Shown piece by piece: positions 11,851 through 23,900 of a stretch of 64,000 bases of DNA. Origin of the DNA: Epiperipatus broadwayi (taxonomy: Eukaryota; Onychophora; Udeonychophora; Euonychophora; Peripatidae). The stretch's first letter is position 1. The number at the start of each line of letters is the position of its first letter. The notes beneath the pieces were generated by a model. The model had not been told where the DNA came from and made no database searches. It saw nothing but the letters and a program-made list of their open reading frames with translations. The stretch spans positions 2,195,001 to 2,259,000 of the forward strand of contig JAQFVV010006294.1 of the NCBI GenBank assembly GCA_028023455.1, in the 5' to 3' direction. A program made the position numbers and the translations under genes.

Positions 11851-14309
11851 AAATTTCATGGAAATATGTATAAATTCATCTATGCTATTATACAGCATAA
11901 TGCTTCTTTGATTGTAGAAATTTTGTCTAAAGGAGAATAAATGTTATCTTTTGAGATTATATTCCCAAAGGTTGAAATTAATGTGTGTTTGGGCATACTT
12001 TATTGTTTAATTTGGCTCATGTGTTATCTAATATTTATTTTAGGCAGATTTTAAAACAGAAAATTCATAATGAATATAGAAAATATTTGATATTTTTGTA
12101 ATATAAAGAGGATATTTCATTTGTAAAGTCCATTTCATGATCAATGTTAATAGCAACAAAGATTATATATATTTTTGGAAATTGGTGAAAGAATTGATTT
12201 CAAATCTAGCTATAGAAAATACTTATTTTTGATTAGCAAAACTAAAATTCTCTTAATTCCAATAACAGTTTAGGCTTTCTTTTTATTACCTATATTATTT
12301 ATTAACGATGTGAAAAGTTCTGTAGAGACAATCATATATAATATCAATCACAGAAGAATTATATTGATGTTTTTATAATTAAGTGTACACTTTTTTTTAC
12401 CACTGGACAAAGGAGTTGAGAAATTGATTTTGTGGCCGTCTAATTACTTCAGCATCAGTGAAGATTGAAGAGATTTAATCTACAATACATCCTGAGTTTC
12501 AAATAGTTTTAAAGATTTTATTTATCATATCATGTTGGCTATAGAACTGATAATTTGAATTGATATTTCTAAATCTTTTTTAATCTTTTTAAAAGTTTTT
12601 ACCAGAAACTTCCAAATATCAATGTGGATTTCTGGTGAATTAATTCAATTGTTTTATTTTTGTAAGGGACTTTTTTCAATGCATTAATCAAAAACAGGGA
12701 TAATTCTTTTTACTAAAGGCAAGTAAATTGATACGAACTTTCTTTAGAATTAACATTCATTGGTATAGAATTTATATTGCTTAAGTAGTCTTTTAGAGAT
12801 GAAATGTATTTATTTAATGAACTCTAGTCTATGTTTGTTTGGATAGATATATTGGATACTGAGCAATAGTATACAATTATTTCTATTATTCAAGAATCAT
12901 TTGACATCATAAATTAGGAAGTGATTCCCTTAAATATTAGAAAATCTTTAATTTTAAATTATGCTTTCATATAGGATATGATTTATACATATTAAATAAT
13001 TGACAAATCCTTAAATTAAAAGGCCTGAAAATGCAATTTTGTTATTTAAAACTAATAACACCAATATTGTAGTTCCTGAATTCAAATTCATTTTATTCAG
13101 AATAATTGTCATTTTTATTGAGTTAAAAAATTATTTATTGATCATTTCTAAACATACAATTTGTAAGAATTAAAGATTACAGATGCAGGTACAAGGAATC
13201 AATACCAGTGTTATCCAAGAGATTTGAGATTTGAACCAGAATATTTTTCACACTCTGTTAAATTTTAATGTTATCTTTAAAATTAATTTAGATTGGGGGG
13301 GGGGGTAATTAAACTATTTACTATTTTATGCAATACTGTATTAAATACATTTGTGTTTAAATAGTCTTGTGTTTTTTATTCTAATGAAAAGGATTTTTAC
13401 GAAAATTATATTACTACTATTTCATCTTAGTATACTTTATTTTTGTAGTTTATAGCAGTGATAGAATATCAGATATGAAAGCTAAAGATTTCTGGATTAA
13501 AGCCCAATCCTGTACTTTTGGAACTTAAAAGTCACCTGACTTTTCAAGACATTAACAATTCAGTTATTTCATTATTATATTCGTTCATTTTGCTAGTTCA
13601 ATTTAATTGTTGGATTTTTCTTTTTTAAAATTTGTAATCATTTATCTTGATAAATTTTATGCATATTTTAATTAGCATATTAAAATAGGTAAATATATTA
13701 ATATTTAATATTAATTTAAAAAACATAATCAAATGGTTTACAGCTCAGGAATTTGTAAAAAGTTTGAGCATTGGAAGTAATCGTTGGACTGTAATCCATG
13801 GACCTTGAACTCCAGACTTGCACACTCTACCACTGCACCAAATTATGCAGCTCTTTAATATTAACTGCTATTATTAGACTGAACTTAATGCTGATTAAAT
13901 ATTGAGCTTGTAATTAATCCATTATATCCCCAGATAAAAGAATTAGAAGTCATAATAATAGTTAAGAAAAAAAATAATGAAATGCTTAATCATGACTGAT
14001 TTTGGGGCTCCAACATATATAATAATCTATGCTGGAAATAGTTTCATTTATACATTCATATGGATGTTGGACTAAATAAATGATATTTTTAAAAAAATTC
14101 ACACATCCACACAGAATTAAAACTAGTAATGTAACAGCAGTTTTAAATTATCCATATATATTAGTGATAACTTGTATGTGGAATGACGATTAACATATTA
14201 CTCTCATTTTATTATCCATTTATAATTCTGAGATTTTATAAGGATTTGTTAAACTAGAAGTAATATTAAACTTATCATAATTAATAAATATATCAAAATT
14301 ATTGATATA
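11851..14309. other. AT-rich stretch; one weak tRNA-like remnant
   Basis: No coding signal is visible. A G run of 11 lies at 13295-13305. At about 13785-13850 the minus strand reads TTTGGTGCAGTGGTAGAGTG and then GAGTTCAAGGTCC. These resemble A-box and B-box spacing in a tRNA-derived SINE or tRNA pseudogene, but no full cloverleaf is evident. Confidence 0.45.
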
Positions 14310-14943
14310 CAGCAAGTGTTGCCTGACCAATGATAGTACTACCATGGGATTCGAACCTGGACCCTTAGATTCTTGAGTATTGAATTTTAAGGTAACACTT
14401 CAACCAACTGAGCCATCCTTCCAAAGGCAACAGTTAATAGAAATTTCATATACTTATCTATGAGGTTCCTCCTGATTTCTCCACTTTTTCCTAAGAGCAA
14501 AGTTGATTAGTGGTTTCCAAACATTAGGTATAGTCACACTAGGTTGACTTTTGGGATTTTTTTGCCATTGTCATGTTAGCAGCTTCTTTAAATTTTCTTG
14601 TTTGTATCTTTTCTTCTCTATCCAATATTTTTGTATTTTCCCAATTGAACACATGTTCATTGGCACATACATAGTCTGCTACTTTAGTCATATCTGTTTT
14701 CTCTCTTCTAATCATCAGTTTGGGTTCTTGCAAGTGCTTTTCAATGGGATGACTGTTCTCACCAATATATATTTTTCCACATTCATATGGTATTTCATAG
14801 ATGCAGTTTTTTCAGCATTTCAAGGTTAGGCCTTGTAGATGTTAGAATTCCTCAGTGTGGTATGGATCTGGAAAGCTGTTCTGATGTTATACTGATTGCA
14901 GATTTTTCTTAATTTGTCTGCTATTTTAGGAATGTATTGGTAC
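14310..14943 (-). pseudogene. Penelope-like element 3' end (RT/GIY-YIG linker, GIY-YIG remnant and 3' UTR)
   Basis: Penelope-like elements encode a reverse transcriptase joined to a GIY-YIG endonuclease. On the minus strand from about 14943 one reads Y-I-P-K-I-A-D-K-L-R-K-I and T-A-F-Q-I-H-T-T-L-R-N, which resembles the family's RT-to-nuclease linker. Next come a C-E/M-N-V-E-K-Y-I-like GIY-YIG remnant, then Q-E-P-K-L-M-I-R-R-E-K-T-D and F-N-W-E-N-T-K-I-L-D-R-E-E-K. The last phrase is characteristic of the C-terminal end. The reading shifts frame. Downstream on the same strand is the tRNA-like module at 14330-14423. This fragment is in near head-to-head inversion with the copy at 14944-15685. 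Confidence 0.75.
14330..14423 (-). repeat. tRNA-like module in the Penelope 3' region
   Basis: On the minus strand it has TGGCTCAGTTGGTTGA (A-box region, 14404-14415 core) and GGTTCGAATCC (B-box, 14347-14357). The segment between them (CTTAAAATTCAATACTCAAGAATCTAAG) is longer than a normal anticodon arm. The order of words is conserved in the copies at 15432-15522 and 45930-46026. It is best seen as a tRNA-derived part of the element and not as a cellular tRNA gene. Confidence 0.65.
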
Positions 14944-15431
14944 ACTACAGTACCAATCAGTATAACATCAGAACAGCTTTCCAGAGCCATGTCACATTAT
15001 GAGAAATTCTTACATCTCCAAAGCCTAAACTTAAAAGGCTGAAAAGAAAAAACTGCATCTATAAAATACCATGTGAGTGTGGAATAATATATATTGGCAA
15101 GACCAGTCATCCCATTGAAAAGTGCTTGCAAGAACCCAAACTGATGATTAGAAGAGAGAAAACAGATGTGTCTAAGGTGGTAGACCATGTATGTGCCAAT
15201 GAACATATGTTCAATTGGGAAAATACAAAATATTGGATAGAGAATAAAAGATACAAAGAAGAAAATTTAAAGCTGCTTACATGACAATAGCAAAAAATCC
15301 CATAAGCCAACCTAGTGTGATTATACATAATGTTTGGAAACCACTACTCAACTTAGATCTTAGGGGAAAGTGGAGAAATCAGGAGGTATCTCTTAAATAA
15401 GTATATGAAATTTCTATTGACTGTTGCTTTT

Positions 15432-15522
15432 GGCAGGATGTCCCAGTTGGTTAGAGCGTTATCTTAAAATTCAATACTCAAGAATCTAAGAATCCAGGTT
15501 TGAATCCCATGCTAATACTGTC
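15432..15522 (+). repeat. tRNA-like module in the Penelope 3' region
   Basis: A-box-like TGTCCCAGTTGG at 15439-15450, followed by TTAGAGCG. B-box-like GGTTTGAATCC at 15497-15507. Between them lies the same long ATTCAATACTCAAGAATCTAAG segment as in the other copies. It lies between the coding remnant and the CACCTGAAGAA segment. Confidence 0.65.
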
Positions 15523-15542
15523 ACTGGTCAGGCCAGTAGCAC

Positions 15543-15583
15543 CTGAAGAATTGGGTGAGAATAATATCTCTTGAAACATTGTA
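15543..15583 (+). ncRNA. Possible degenerate hammerhead ribozyme core
   Basis: CTGAAGA (15543-15549) fits the hammerhead box CUGANGA. A GAGA..TCTC stem could form stem II. GAAAC (15573-15577) fits the GAAA box. ATT and GTA follow, which allows a two-base-pair stem III and a GUA cleavage triplet. Penelope-like elements are known to carry hammerhead motifs with very short stem III. I could not find a convincing stem I on either side, so this is either a decayed ribozyme or a chance match. The third copy (45858-45913, minus) keeps CTGAAGA but has changed GAAA. Confidence 0.3.
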
Positions 15584-15685
15584 CATATACTAACATGTTT
15601 GATGTTGAATGTATTTAGAATTTTTAAATAAAAAAGTTAAATTTTTCTAAAGACATTCAATACTCATATTAGATAGTGAAAATAA

Positions 15686-18030
15686 TCCAATATAAAAATA
15701 CAACTAAAACACCATCCTCACAAACCTTCAGAAAAACACTTATTACTTTAGCTCTTCTGTTAAAATAAACTTTTCATACTTATTGCAAATGTTTGTATAT
15801 ATTTTAAGAGTATTTATGTCATTTTAACTTAATATTAATTCAAAAATTTTACTCTGAAAACCAGTAAACATATATTAATATTTTGAATAATAAAATTTCT
15901 TAATCTGGATTTTTTTTACTTCTAGAAAGCAGATTTTTGTGATATGTAAAGCTGATCAATAAGATAATGCAGTTACTTCATTGGGAAAGTTTAGTATTGC
16001 TAAATACCATCACAAATTATTTGATAATCCTAATGTTGTGTATATATGTTTTACTGCTAGAAAATAATATTTCCTTGTTAATAACTAATTGAGATACAAC
16101 TAAAAAATATCAAAATATTTATTACATTTATTAAATATTTCAATAGTTATAAAAAGTTACTGCTTATTATATTGACAAGATTATGAATGCATACTTGTTA
16201 TCAATAGTAGCCAGCAGATTTGAGGAATGTCATGGTTCATTCTACTAAATTTCACATATCCAACCACATCTGCTTACATCATAAAAAATCTGATACTATT
16301 TGCCGCTAGCAGCTTTCAACTCTAAATCTGAGCATGCCTAACAATATTGTGTTAATAGATGGCAATATGTGTTACTATGAGAATAATTCAAAACCAATGA
16401 CTTACTCACATTACTCAGCAATTGTTTCTTTTCAAATAAATCTTACTTTTATAATCAAGTAATTAACTGAATGCTATTGAAAATACTTATTGTAGTATTC
16501 TTTGTTAGTTTTGTATTATTATTTTTCTTTTAAACTGAAATATCTGTATATATCCCCCCCCCCTTTAAACTGTAATATCTGTAGATATATTTTTCCTTGA
16601 ATAAAGTTCCTTCTAAAACTTTAATTAGATTTATCAACCAAGTTATTTGATTAGTTTATTTGTGCTATTTTCTATTTGTTAATAGTATTGCTGTTTCATT
16701 AGTCAGCCATATTGCATTTTGAATTTGATATAGAGAACTATAGTTTAGATAAATCTATTATTAAGAATAAGCCTAAGATAAGTCCACAACCCATAATATT
16801 TAGAGCAATAATCTAAACTTAAAAGAGTTTCTGAACTTTAAATTAGTGTGTTTAGAAATACAGAATAATTTATAAAAGAAAAAAAATCCTTAGTACAATT
16901 TTTGTCCCCGTATATATACGCGTGTCATTCTTAAGAATGAGCCTTTTTTTAAAAAAAAGATAATTTGCAAAAAAGGACTTGGGCATAAAGAATTTCTAAT
17001 TAATGGTTCCTGGGCAGTTCCGTCTCACTTTAAACATTCATTATTTTTAAAAAGTCATTAAACGTGTAAAATTTATAAATATGTGTATTAATTTGTTTGT
17101 CAGACAAGAAGGATGCAATTAAATAATGCGACATTATTTTTAACTTTTGTTTCACTAATGAGTGAATAACCAATTAGTCATGTACAGGGAAATACTTTAT
17201 TTTAGCAAATTATGAGCACTATTAAGTATTGTGATTATAAGGAACTGTAAATTATACATTGCATGCTTAAAAATTGCAAATATTATTTGGAAATAAAAAT
17301 TTAGATTGCTTTTGTTTGGTCATAGAAAAGCGGTGGAGGTAAACGTAAAAAAAAAATAAAAATTAATTATTGTGAATTATATTGATTGTTTAAAAAATAT
17401 TTTTATAATGAGTATGATAGAATAAAACAAACTTTTAATTACAGTAAATTTAGATAAATTATTAATAAATGAGATAATGTCTTATGTTAATTTTATTTTC
17501 ATTATCATTTATATGACATTCGAACATAAATTAATTAATAACCTTTGATCTTGCAGTGTAATTTTTCCCATCCAGATTCTCACAAAATTTATTATTATTA
17601 AAAAAAAAAACAAAGTTTGAAATCTTGAAGTTCACCTTTCTGTCTTAATATTTTTAAGAATACTTATACATTTATTAACTTTTAGCAATTTAAGAATACC
17701 TATACATTTATTAACTTATAGCAATATAAGACTTTTTAATCCCTGGCTAAAAAGCCTTTATCAGGAAAACCAAAGTAATTGAGATCTATTTAGTTATAAT
17801 TCTATATAATCAATGAATGTTTGATTTGAATAAAAGAAAGTCATTTGATCATTTATATAACAAATTGGTCTGGAGATAGGAGTGTTCCGGATAGAGATTT
17901 TAAATATTTTCTCTTACCCCACTTATCAATTAAGAGCGTTTGAACGCTCTCTGTATTAAATTTTTGTAAATACGAGCTTATAAAAGTAATGTCACGTTAT
18001 ATATGACTTGCTTTTTTATTATTATTATAA
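15686..18030. other. AT-rich stretch without a recognised gene
   Basis: It contains a partial tandem duplication split by a run of 10 C (16528-16590, unit about TTTAAACTGAAATATCTGTA). A 36-bp tandem duplication lies at 17654-17725 (TTAAGAATACTTATACATTT and the following bases). A small palindrome AGAGCGTTTGAACGCTCT lies near 17934. No coding signal was recognised. Confidence 0.5.
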
Positions 18031-18039
18031 AACAAATTA

Positions 18040-18765
18040 TTAATACATTGTACAGGCTTAAACCTGAATTTATATATGTATTATATGCAGGGTTCGAACT
18101 CAGACTTTCACATAATCCACCACTCTCAGTACCATCTCATATTGCTGACCCACCTGATCACACACATGTTGAAAAGATAAATAATCACCAATATACGTAT
18201 TTCATGCTAAACCAGCAATCATCAGTTGGTCTAGATTACTATCCTCATATATATATAATCAGTACTCATCTTTACATTAAGATAGCTAATCTTTATACTT
18301 TAATGGACAGGCTTCAAACTATTCCAACTCACAACTCTTTAGCCTTCCATTTCATTGAAAATCTGATGACGGAATGTTCAAAGCTCTTGTTAGTGCCAAG
18401 GTTGTCATCCTACCCATGTTGACATATTAGTCATTCTGACCCCTCATGTACAGGAGAATAATCCATTTATACATACATATACGAGGGATGGGCAGACCTT
18501 TTACACACTATTTATATAAATTAATACATTGTACAGGCTTAAACCTGCATTTATATATGTAATATATGCAAGGTTCGAACTCAGACTTTCACATGACCCA
18601 TCACTCTCAGTACCATCTCATATTGCTGATCCACCTGATCACACACATGTTGAAAAGATAAATAATCACCAATATACGTATTTCATGCTAAACTAGCAAT
18701 CATCAGTTGATCTAGATTATTATCCTCACACATGTATATAATCAGTACTCAGCTTTATAATATAA
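18040..18765. repeat. tRNA-related dispersed repeat, direct tandem pair (one full, one partial)
   Basis: TAATACATTGTACAGGCTTAAACCTG occurs at about 18041 and again at about 18521, a spacing of about 480 bp. GGTTCGAACTCAGACTTTCA follows both times. Reversed, GAGTTCGAACC fits a pol III B-box, so the family is probably tRNA-derived and lies on the minus strand. The first copy extends through TCATTGAAAATCTGATGACGG and GTTGTCATCCTACCCATGTTGAC; the second stops after TCAGTACTCAGCTTTAT. A 139-codon open frame at 18003-18422 lies inside this repeat and is not a credible gene. Confidence 0.7.
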
Positions 18766-19503
18766 ATATTGATGTTTCAAAAGTTGATATGTAACTGAAT
18801 GCGTTTCTTCAGTATAATAATTTAGCTTAAAGAATTAATCTTAGATGATGTTGTTAATAGATATAAATATATTTTATTAATTTTAACAACTTTGTAAATA
18901 AATATTAGCTAGATAATACTTCTGAAATAATAATCCTTTACAATTCGAATTTTTTTAAAAAATTCATTTTAATAAACTTGCACCTAGTACCCTCTTGCGT
19001 TAATTTGTTAATCAAATAAAAATAAATCCACTATCATCTAGTTCCCAAGTTGTTATATGGGTAGCAAATTAATCATTGATATTTCAGAGGAGTGGAATAT
19101 TATGCTGGAAATGATTTTAGCAAAACCTCAATTTAACAGACTACAGTTTCAAATCATAATGCAGATATATATATTATTAATTTTAATAACTATATAAATT
19201 AGTACTTCATAAATATTATATGTTTTCAGTAGACATCTTTAATATTTGTATTTATTTACAGGCTTATTAAAATTGTTAGACAGTATTTCTATATTACAAA
19301 CTGAAATTATGAGCTGGTTAAACTGTGATTTTGTTAAGATCACAGCTAACATAATGTTTACCCTCTGCAATACCAATGATTAATTGGCTATTCATATAGC
19401 ATTATGCAGATTTTCTAAAGTGACTCCCAGAAAATTTAACTTGTGAATGATTCTTATAGTATATGTATATGAAAATTTATTACTTCAGAAATATTACTAC
19501 ATG

Positions 19504-19535
<32 letters not shown>

Positions 19536-19542
19536 CCTATTT
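18766..19542. other. AT-rich stretch ending in a CA/TA microsatellite
   Basis: No gene seen. An (AC)n(AT)n microsatellite lies at 19503-19536, immediately before the next copy of the ~450-bp repeat. Confidence 0.6.
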
Positions 19543-20200
19543 ATACAGAGGTTAAACTCTCCATACAGTAGTGCCAGACAGTGCAAATCAGAGTAATCAA
19601 TGGATGCAAGAAGGTTTTTTGGCATAAAATCCCTATCTAATGAAATATCCCCAGACTAGTGCATAGAGAATTTAGTCGCTGTGTAAATAGCTTGTGGAAA
19701 CATAAAGAATGATCATCATGTGATGTTTAGTGGTTTAATAGCAATCCTTACCAATAGGATTATGGTGACTGTGGTTATTAAAGAACCAAAGATACCGAAA
19801 AGTATGGATGCTGAACTGAGTTCATATCTATATGATTATTCAAGCTAATGAGTTTGAATTGAAAACATTATTGTGTTTTCATTTTGGACTCAAAACTTTA
19901 TAATTAGCTAATAAGGTAAAATGTGGTTTCTGGAGGATTGCATTAGAATCTAAGATCTAGGTGCAGTTCTCTCATATCCAAGGCTCCTCACAGATGAAAG
20001 CCACAAGCTAGAAACTAGTCTGGGGATATTGGATGAGTAGTTACTAGATAGGAATTTTATGTACAAATCTTTCTGCAGCCATTGATTATTCTGGTTTGCA
20101 CTAAGTAGTGCTATTGTATGAAGAATTTATTCTCTGTGTAAACAAATTGTGTACACACAAAGAATGGTGATCATGTGATGTTTAGTAGTTTAAAATTAAT
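19543..20200. repeat. Copy of the ~450-bp dispersed repeat, inverted arrangement
   Basis: It begins AAACTCTCCATACAGTAGTG in reverse orientation (19553). After ATCCCCAGACTAGTGCATAG (about 19670) it switches to the forward orientation and reads nearly a full unit, plus part of the next, up to about 20195 (GTGATCATGTGATGTTTAG). It is strongly diverged from 1-947, with several short indels. Confidence 0.75.
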
Positions 20201-20800
20201 ATTTTGATGAAATTCTATTATCTTTCTTAAGACTGAGATGTCCTTGAGATTTATTGTGACAATTTCAATATCAGATTAGCTCTCAATAAGATAATTAAAA
20301 TTTTATTAAAACATCAGCTAACCTCTTCTTTGAAAAATTTTCTATGGATTAAGTTTTTTTAATACCTTGCAACCATCCATTTTGTTGTGGTTATGAATTT
20401 TTTAAGCTGAGTATTTCTACACAGGATTTTTTAATATCTGTTTCAAATTTATCCTTCAGCTTCAAAAACTATTACTATAATATATATAATGAATATAAAA
20501 AAAATCCAACTTTAAAAATTTCCTCATAAAAGTTTTGTGGAATATTTGTGATCTGTTCAAAAATCTTTTATTACTTTATTTATAAAGTTTATTTATTATT
20601 AGATATTGTCCAGTCACCACAGTCAATTCTTATAATTGTATGAATGATAGTTCTCTAGAATGACTTATTATTTCCACAATCATTATAGTAATGATGGAGT
20701 CTCTCCATCTCATTGTGAAAATTCTTTTTTTTTTAAAAAAAAAAAAAAAAAAAAACTAATTTTGATAAGCACTATGTACTTTTTAATGAATAAGAACATA
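20201..20800. other. AT-rich stretch, no gene seen
   Basis: T-rich and A-rich runs, including a T10/A20-type run around 20727-20755. No coding signal recognised. Confidence 0.5.
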
Positions 20801-20831
20801 TTATAATAGGATAAATTTTATTAAACGCCCA

Positions 20832-21014
20832 TTATTATATTAAGTAATAATTTACTAAGGCTGTAACCTTAGAAATAAGCGTCTGAAAAATACGAAGGTA
20901 GGGACCTCTATAGGTCTTAAAAACACAAGCTTACGCTATGAAGAAAAGAGTAAGCTTGTGTTTTTAAGACCTATAGACGCTTATAGCCTTAGTAAATTAT
21001 TACATAATATAATA
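20832..21014. repeat. Hairpin element with a 27-bp perfect inner stem
   Basis: Bases 20908-20934 and 20950-20976 are exact reverse complements (CTATAGGTCTTAAAAACACA and onward) with a 15-bp loop. The outer part also pairs: ATAAGCGTCT (20875) with AGACGCTTAT (20975), and TAATTTACTAAGGCT with AGCCTTAGTAAATTA. A 23-base bulge (20885-20907) is present only on the left. The transcript of either strand would fold into a long rod. It is a small foldback element of unknown family. Confidence 0.75.
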
Positions 21015-23900
21015 GGATAAATAAAAGCAATTTCAATTTGGTCATTTGTGAAAGATTAGTCTTTTTAAGTATTCATTTGTTAATTTGTTCCTTGAATAGA
21101 TTTATATTCTTAGTGTTACATATTTGATAAGTCATAAAATTATTAGAATTTCATCTAAATTAATATTTGAAACTGTAAGCTGGCTTGATTAATAAAATCA
21201 AAAATTGCCATTAATAAAAAATTCAATCCTTTTTGAAAATAAAAAGACCAGGTCTTAGATTAATTTTTGTTCCAAAAAACACCTTAAGGTTTATTTTCAG
21301 GGAATGTCTTATTTTTTTCATGTACAAAAATCTATATTCAAGTAGAAAATGTGCATTTATTCAAGTTGTTTCTGAGAGCTGCAAGATTCTTACTTTGGGA
21401 ACTCCCACAATTCCTTTCTTGTACTCACCAGAATAGTTCTTTCTTTTTGCACTCAACTTATCTGGTGATCAGAATATTATTCCATTTAAATTTACCATCA
21501 AATTGTGTGTTAATTGAAGACTTGCAAGACAGAAATGGGAACAAAAATGATTACAATTAAGAGTGGTCTGTCCACACAAAAGCAACAAAAAAATGCAAGC
21601 ACAAAAATTCACAAAATGTTTTCACCCATGAACAACACTTGACATATTGACGATGATTCATATATGACACAAACACATCCATGCATTATTAAGTGTGACA
21701 TTGTAAACACTTTCCAAATTTCTTTTAATAGCTCTGCTTGGGTATTTTTTTTTTTTTAATTTTTTCTTTAAGAAACGTTGATTATTAAAATCACTTATTG
21801 TAATCTTTTAGGAGGAAAAAAAATGTTTAAATAATCAAACTAATTTTTCTTTTACCTTGAATATTTAAAAACTACCATGATGAAACTAAAACTAAATCAA
21901 GCATTCTATACCTAAGTATTAAATATAAATGAAATAAGTATCTAAAAATATATAAATGAATGTTTGTTGAAAATGAGCGATGAGGGAAAAAAAGCAACAT
22001 ATAATTTATATTACCATTTATTTAAAGCATTAATGTTAAAAATATTGTTTATTTATACATTCATTACTTTATAATTCAATATGTCCATAAAAGCATACTG
22101 AAAAATTATGCTAAGGCTTATTTTCTGGTTGTATTATTTTCAGGGAAACAGGATATACAAAACAAACCAAAGAACAGATAAAACTGATAATTTTTTATCT
22201 GACAAAATAGATTGCCATTGACACAATAAAAGACAGTTATTTACAAGTTTATTAAAATGATTCTCCAGGAATCTCATTTGTGAATTATCTTAGCATTATA
22301 TTAGAACTCATTCTATGAATAGAAAAACATATTGGTATAAAAGAAAATATTCCTACTTGTTATATAAAAGCTGAAGTATTTAAAATGTAAGCTAGCATTG
22401 TATATATATATCTGTACCAATTTTAATTTTGTTTTCCATTTCTTTTGAAAGTGAAGCTTTTAATTTAAAATAGTTAAAATCAATAACAAGTAGTTCTCCT
22501 TCTGGCACTACAAAAAATGATTTAAAGAATATTCTTAATTGTTTAAAATATAATTTATCAAAGTTTTTTTTTAAAAAAAAATCAAGCACATTATCAGTCA
22601 GTAATAAAAATAAGACATTAAACAACTTTAGCTTGAATGTTTATCAGCATAAATATTTTATGTATTAGTGATAAAAATCACTGGTACAAACATTGAATAT
22701 ATAAGGACCAAATTGAACATGTTTACAATCTTCTGAAAAGGAAATAAATTAACTTTTTATTCTGATGAGAAAATTATTAGTCAAAATGTTTGTTTTGCTG
22801 GTAATTTTATGTCCACAATTTGGACAAACAATGTCAGTGTTTCGTTTAGGATTATTGAAAGAGAGTAACCATTTGTAACGAAATGTATTTCGAGGTAAGA
22901 AAGTTCAGCCACTACAATGATATTAAGAAACAACATTTTGTAAATGTGTGTTTGTTTTATTTCCAGTAAATAAAGTTATAGATGGCTATTTTTCAAAATA
23001 ATATTGCTGGACTAATACATATGTAAAATCTCACCACTGGACTAATACACAAGTACCTGATAATTTTTTAGACAGAAAAACAAATTTGAATGTTGAATAT
23101 ATAGTGCAGACTCCAATGTGTTGTATTGCATTTAACAAATTAAAAGATAATGAATACATAACTATTATTTTGGCAAAAGTATGGTATGTAAATGAGGCAC
23201 AGATTTTCTATAATATAAATTTACTAGAAAAAATAATACTTAAATATGCTTTGTAAAATTCTAAAAATATGATGGAAGATCATAAGACCATTCAGTATAT
23301 TTTTCAGCCACTTGAATGTCATTATATTAAATCTATTTTGTAAAGATAGATCTTTATTGAATTGGGCATATGAAGGAAAATTAGTAGATGTCCTAAAAAT
23401 GTTTTATTAATGAGCTTGACTGTGGTTTCCACAGATTATGTGAATTATCTTAAAGATATTCTGAAGAAATATAATATTGACTACATTAATTGATAAGAAT
23501 GGATGGAATATAATGAATCATTGTAAATATGAAAAGTATTGAAGAAATTTATTTCAAATAATAAAAACACTTCTGATGAACCTAATCTTTTGTGCTTCTT
23601 CCTCTCTCTCTCTCTCTGTTTAATTTTTGACATCTCAGTCAAATTGAGAATAATTTGCATTTCTATATGAGACAAATTGTTTTCACTTGGAAACAAAATC
23701 TTTTCTTGCAATGAATCTCATTAATATGAGCAACAGCAATATTAGATGAAATTTTAATAATATCAGCCATCTACAAATACTGATGAGAAATATTGTTGTA
23801 ATTAAGACCTGTAATGTTATTAAAGCATAAATTTTACAATAATCAAAATAGTATTAGTGAAATGTGATACTGAACAAAGTATTCCCCATTTTATTCATTA
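21015..23900. other. AT-rich stretch without a supported gene
   Basis: Short open frames at 21233-21560 have no recognised domain. The words AAGGTTTATTTTCAGGGAATG (about 21286) and AAGGCTTATTTTCTGG (about 22112) are similar and may be remnants of one dispersed element, but no boundaries could be set. There is a CT/GA run at 23601-23619. Confidence 0.4.

Larger units (their letters stand above)
14944..15685 (+). pseudogene. Penelope-like element 3' end, inverted partner
   Basis: It starts at TACACTACAGTACCAATCAG, which mirrors the end of the left arm. The coding remnant reads K-I-P-C-E-C-G-I-I-Y-I-G-K-T (about 15066-15105), matching the GIY-YIG motif, then Q-E-P-K-L-M-I-R-R-E-K-T-D and F-N-W-E-N-T-K-Y-W. 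Stops and frameshifts follow. It continues through a 3' UTR, a tRNA-like module (15432-15522) and a hammerhead-like core (15543-15583), then AT-rich sequence up to CATTCAATACTCATATTAGA. That last segment is shared with the third copy at 45.8 kb. The two arms make a large inverted repeat with little spacer, an arrangement common for partial Penelope-type copies. Confidence 0.8.

Noticed and set aside
18003-18422. 139-codon plus-strand open frame
   Set aside because: It lies across a tRNA-related repeat that recurs at 18.5 and 44.3 kb, so the frame is incidental.
20802-21022. 15-bp direct repeat TATAATAGGATAAAT flanking the 20.8-21.0 kb hairpin, as a target duplication
   Set aside because: The right copy overlaps the end of the inverted arm, so the two readings conflict. 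It may be chance in AT-rich DNA.
21233-22150. DNA transposon with AAGGYTTATTTTC ends
   Set aside because: The two similar words are in direct and not inverted orientation, and no other boundary evidence was found.
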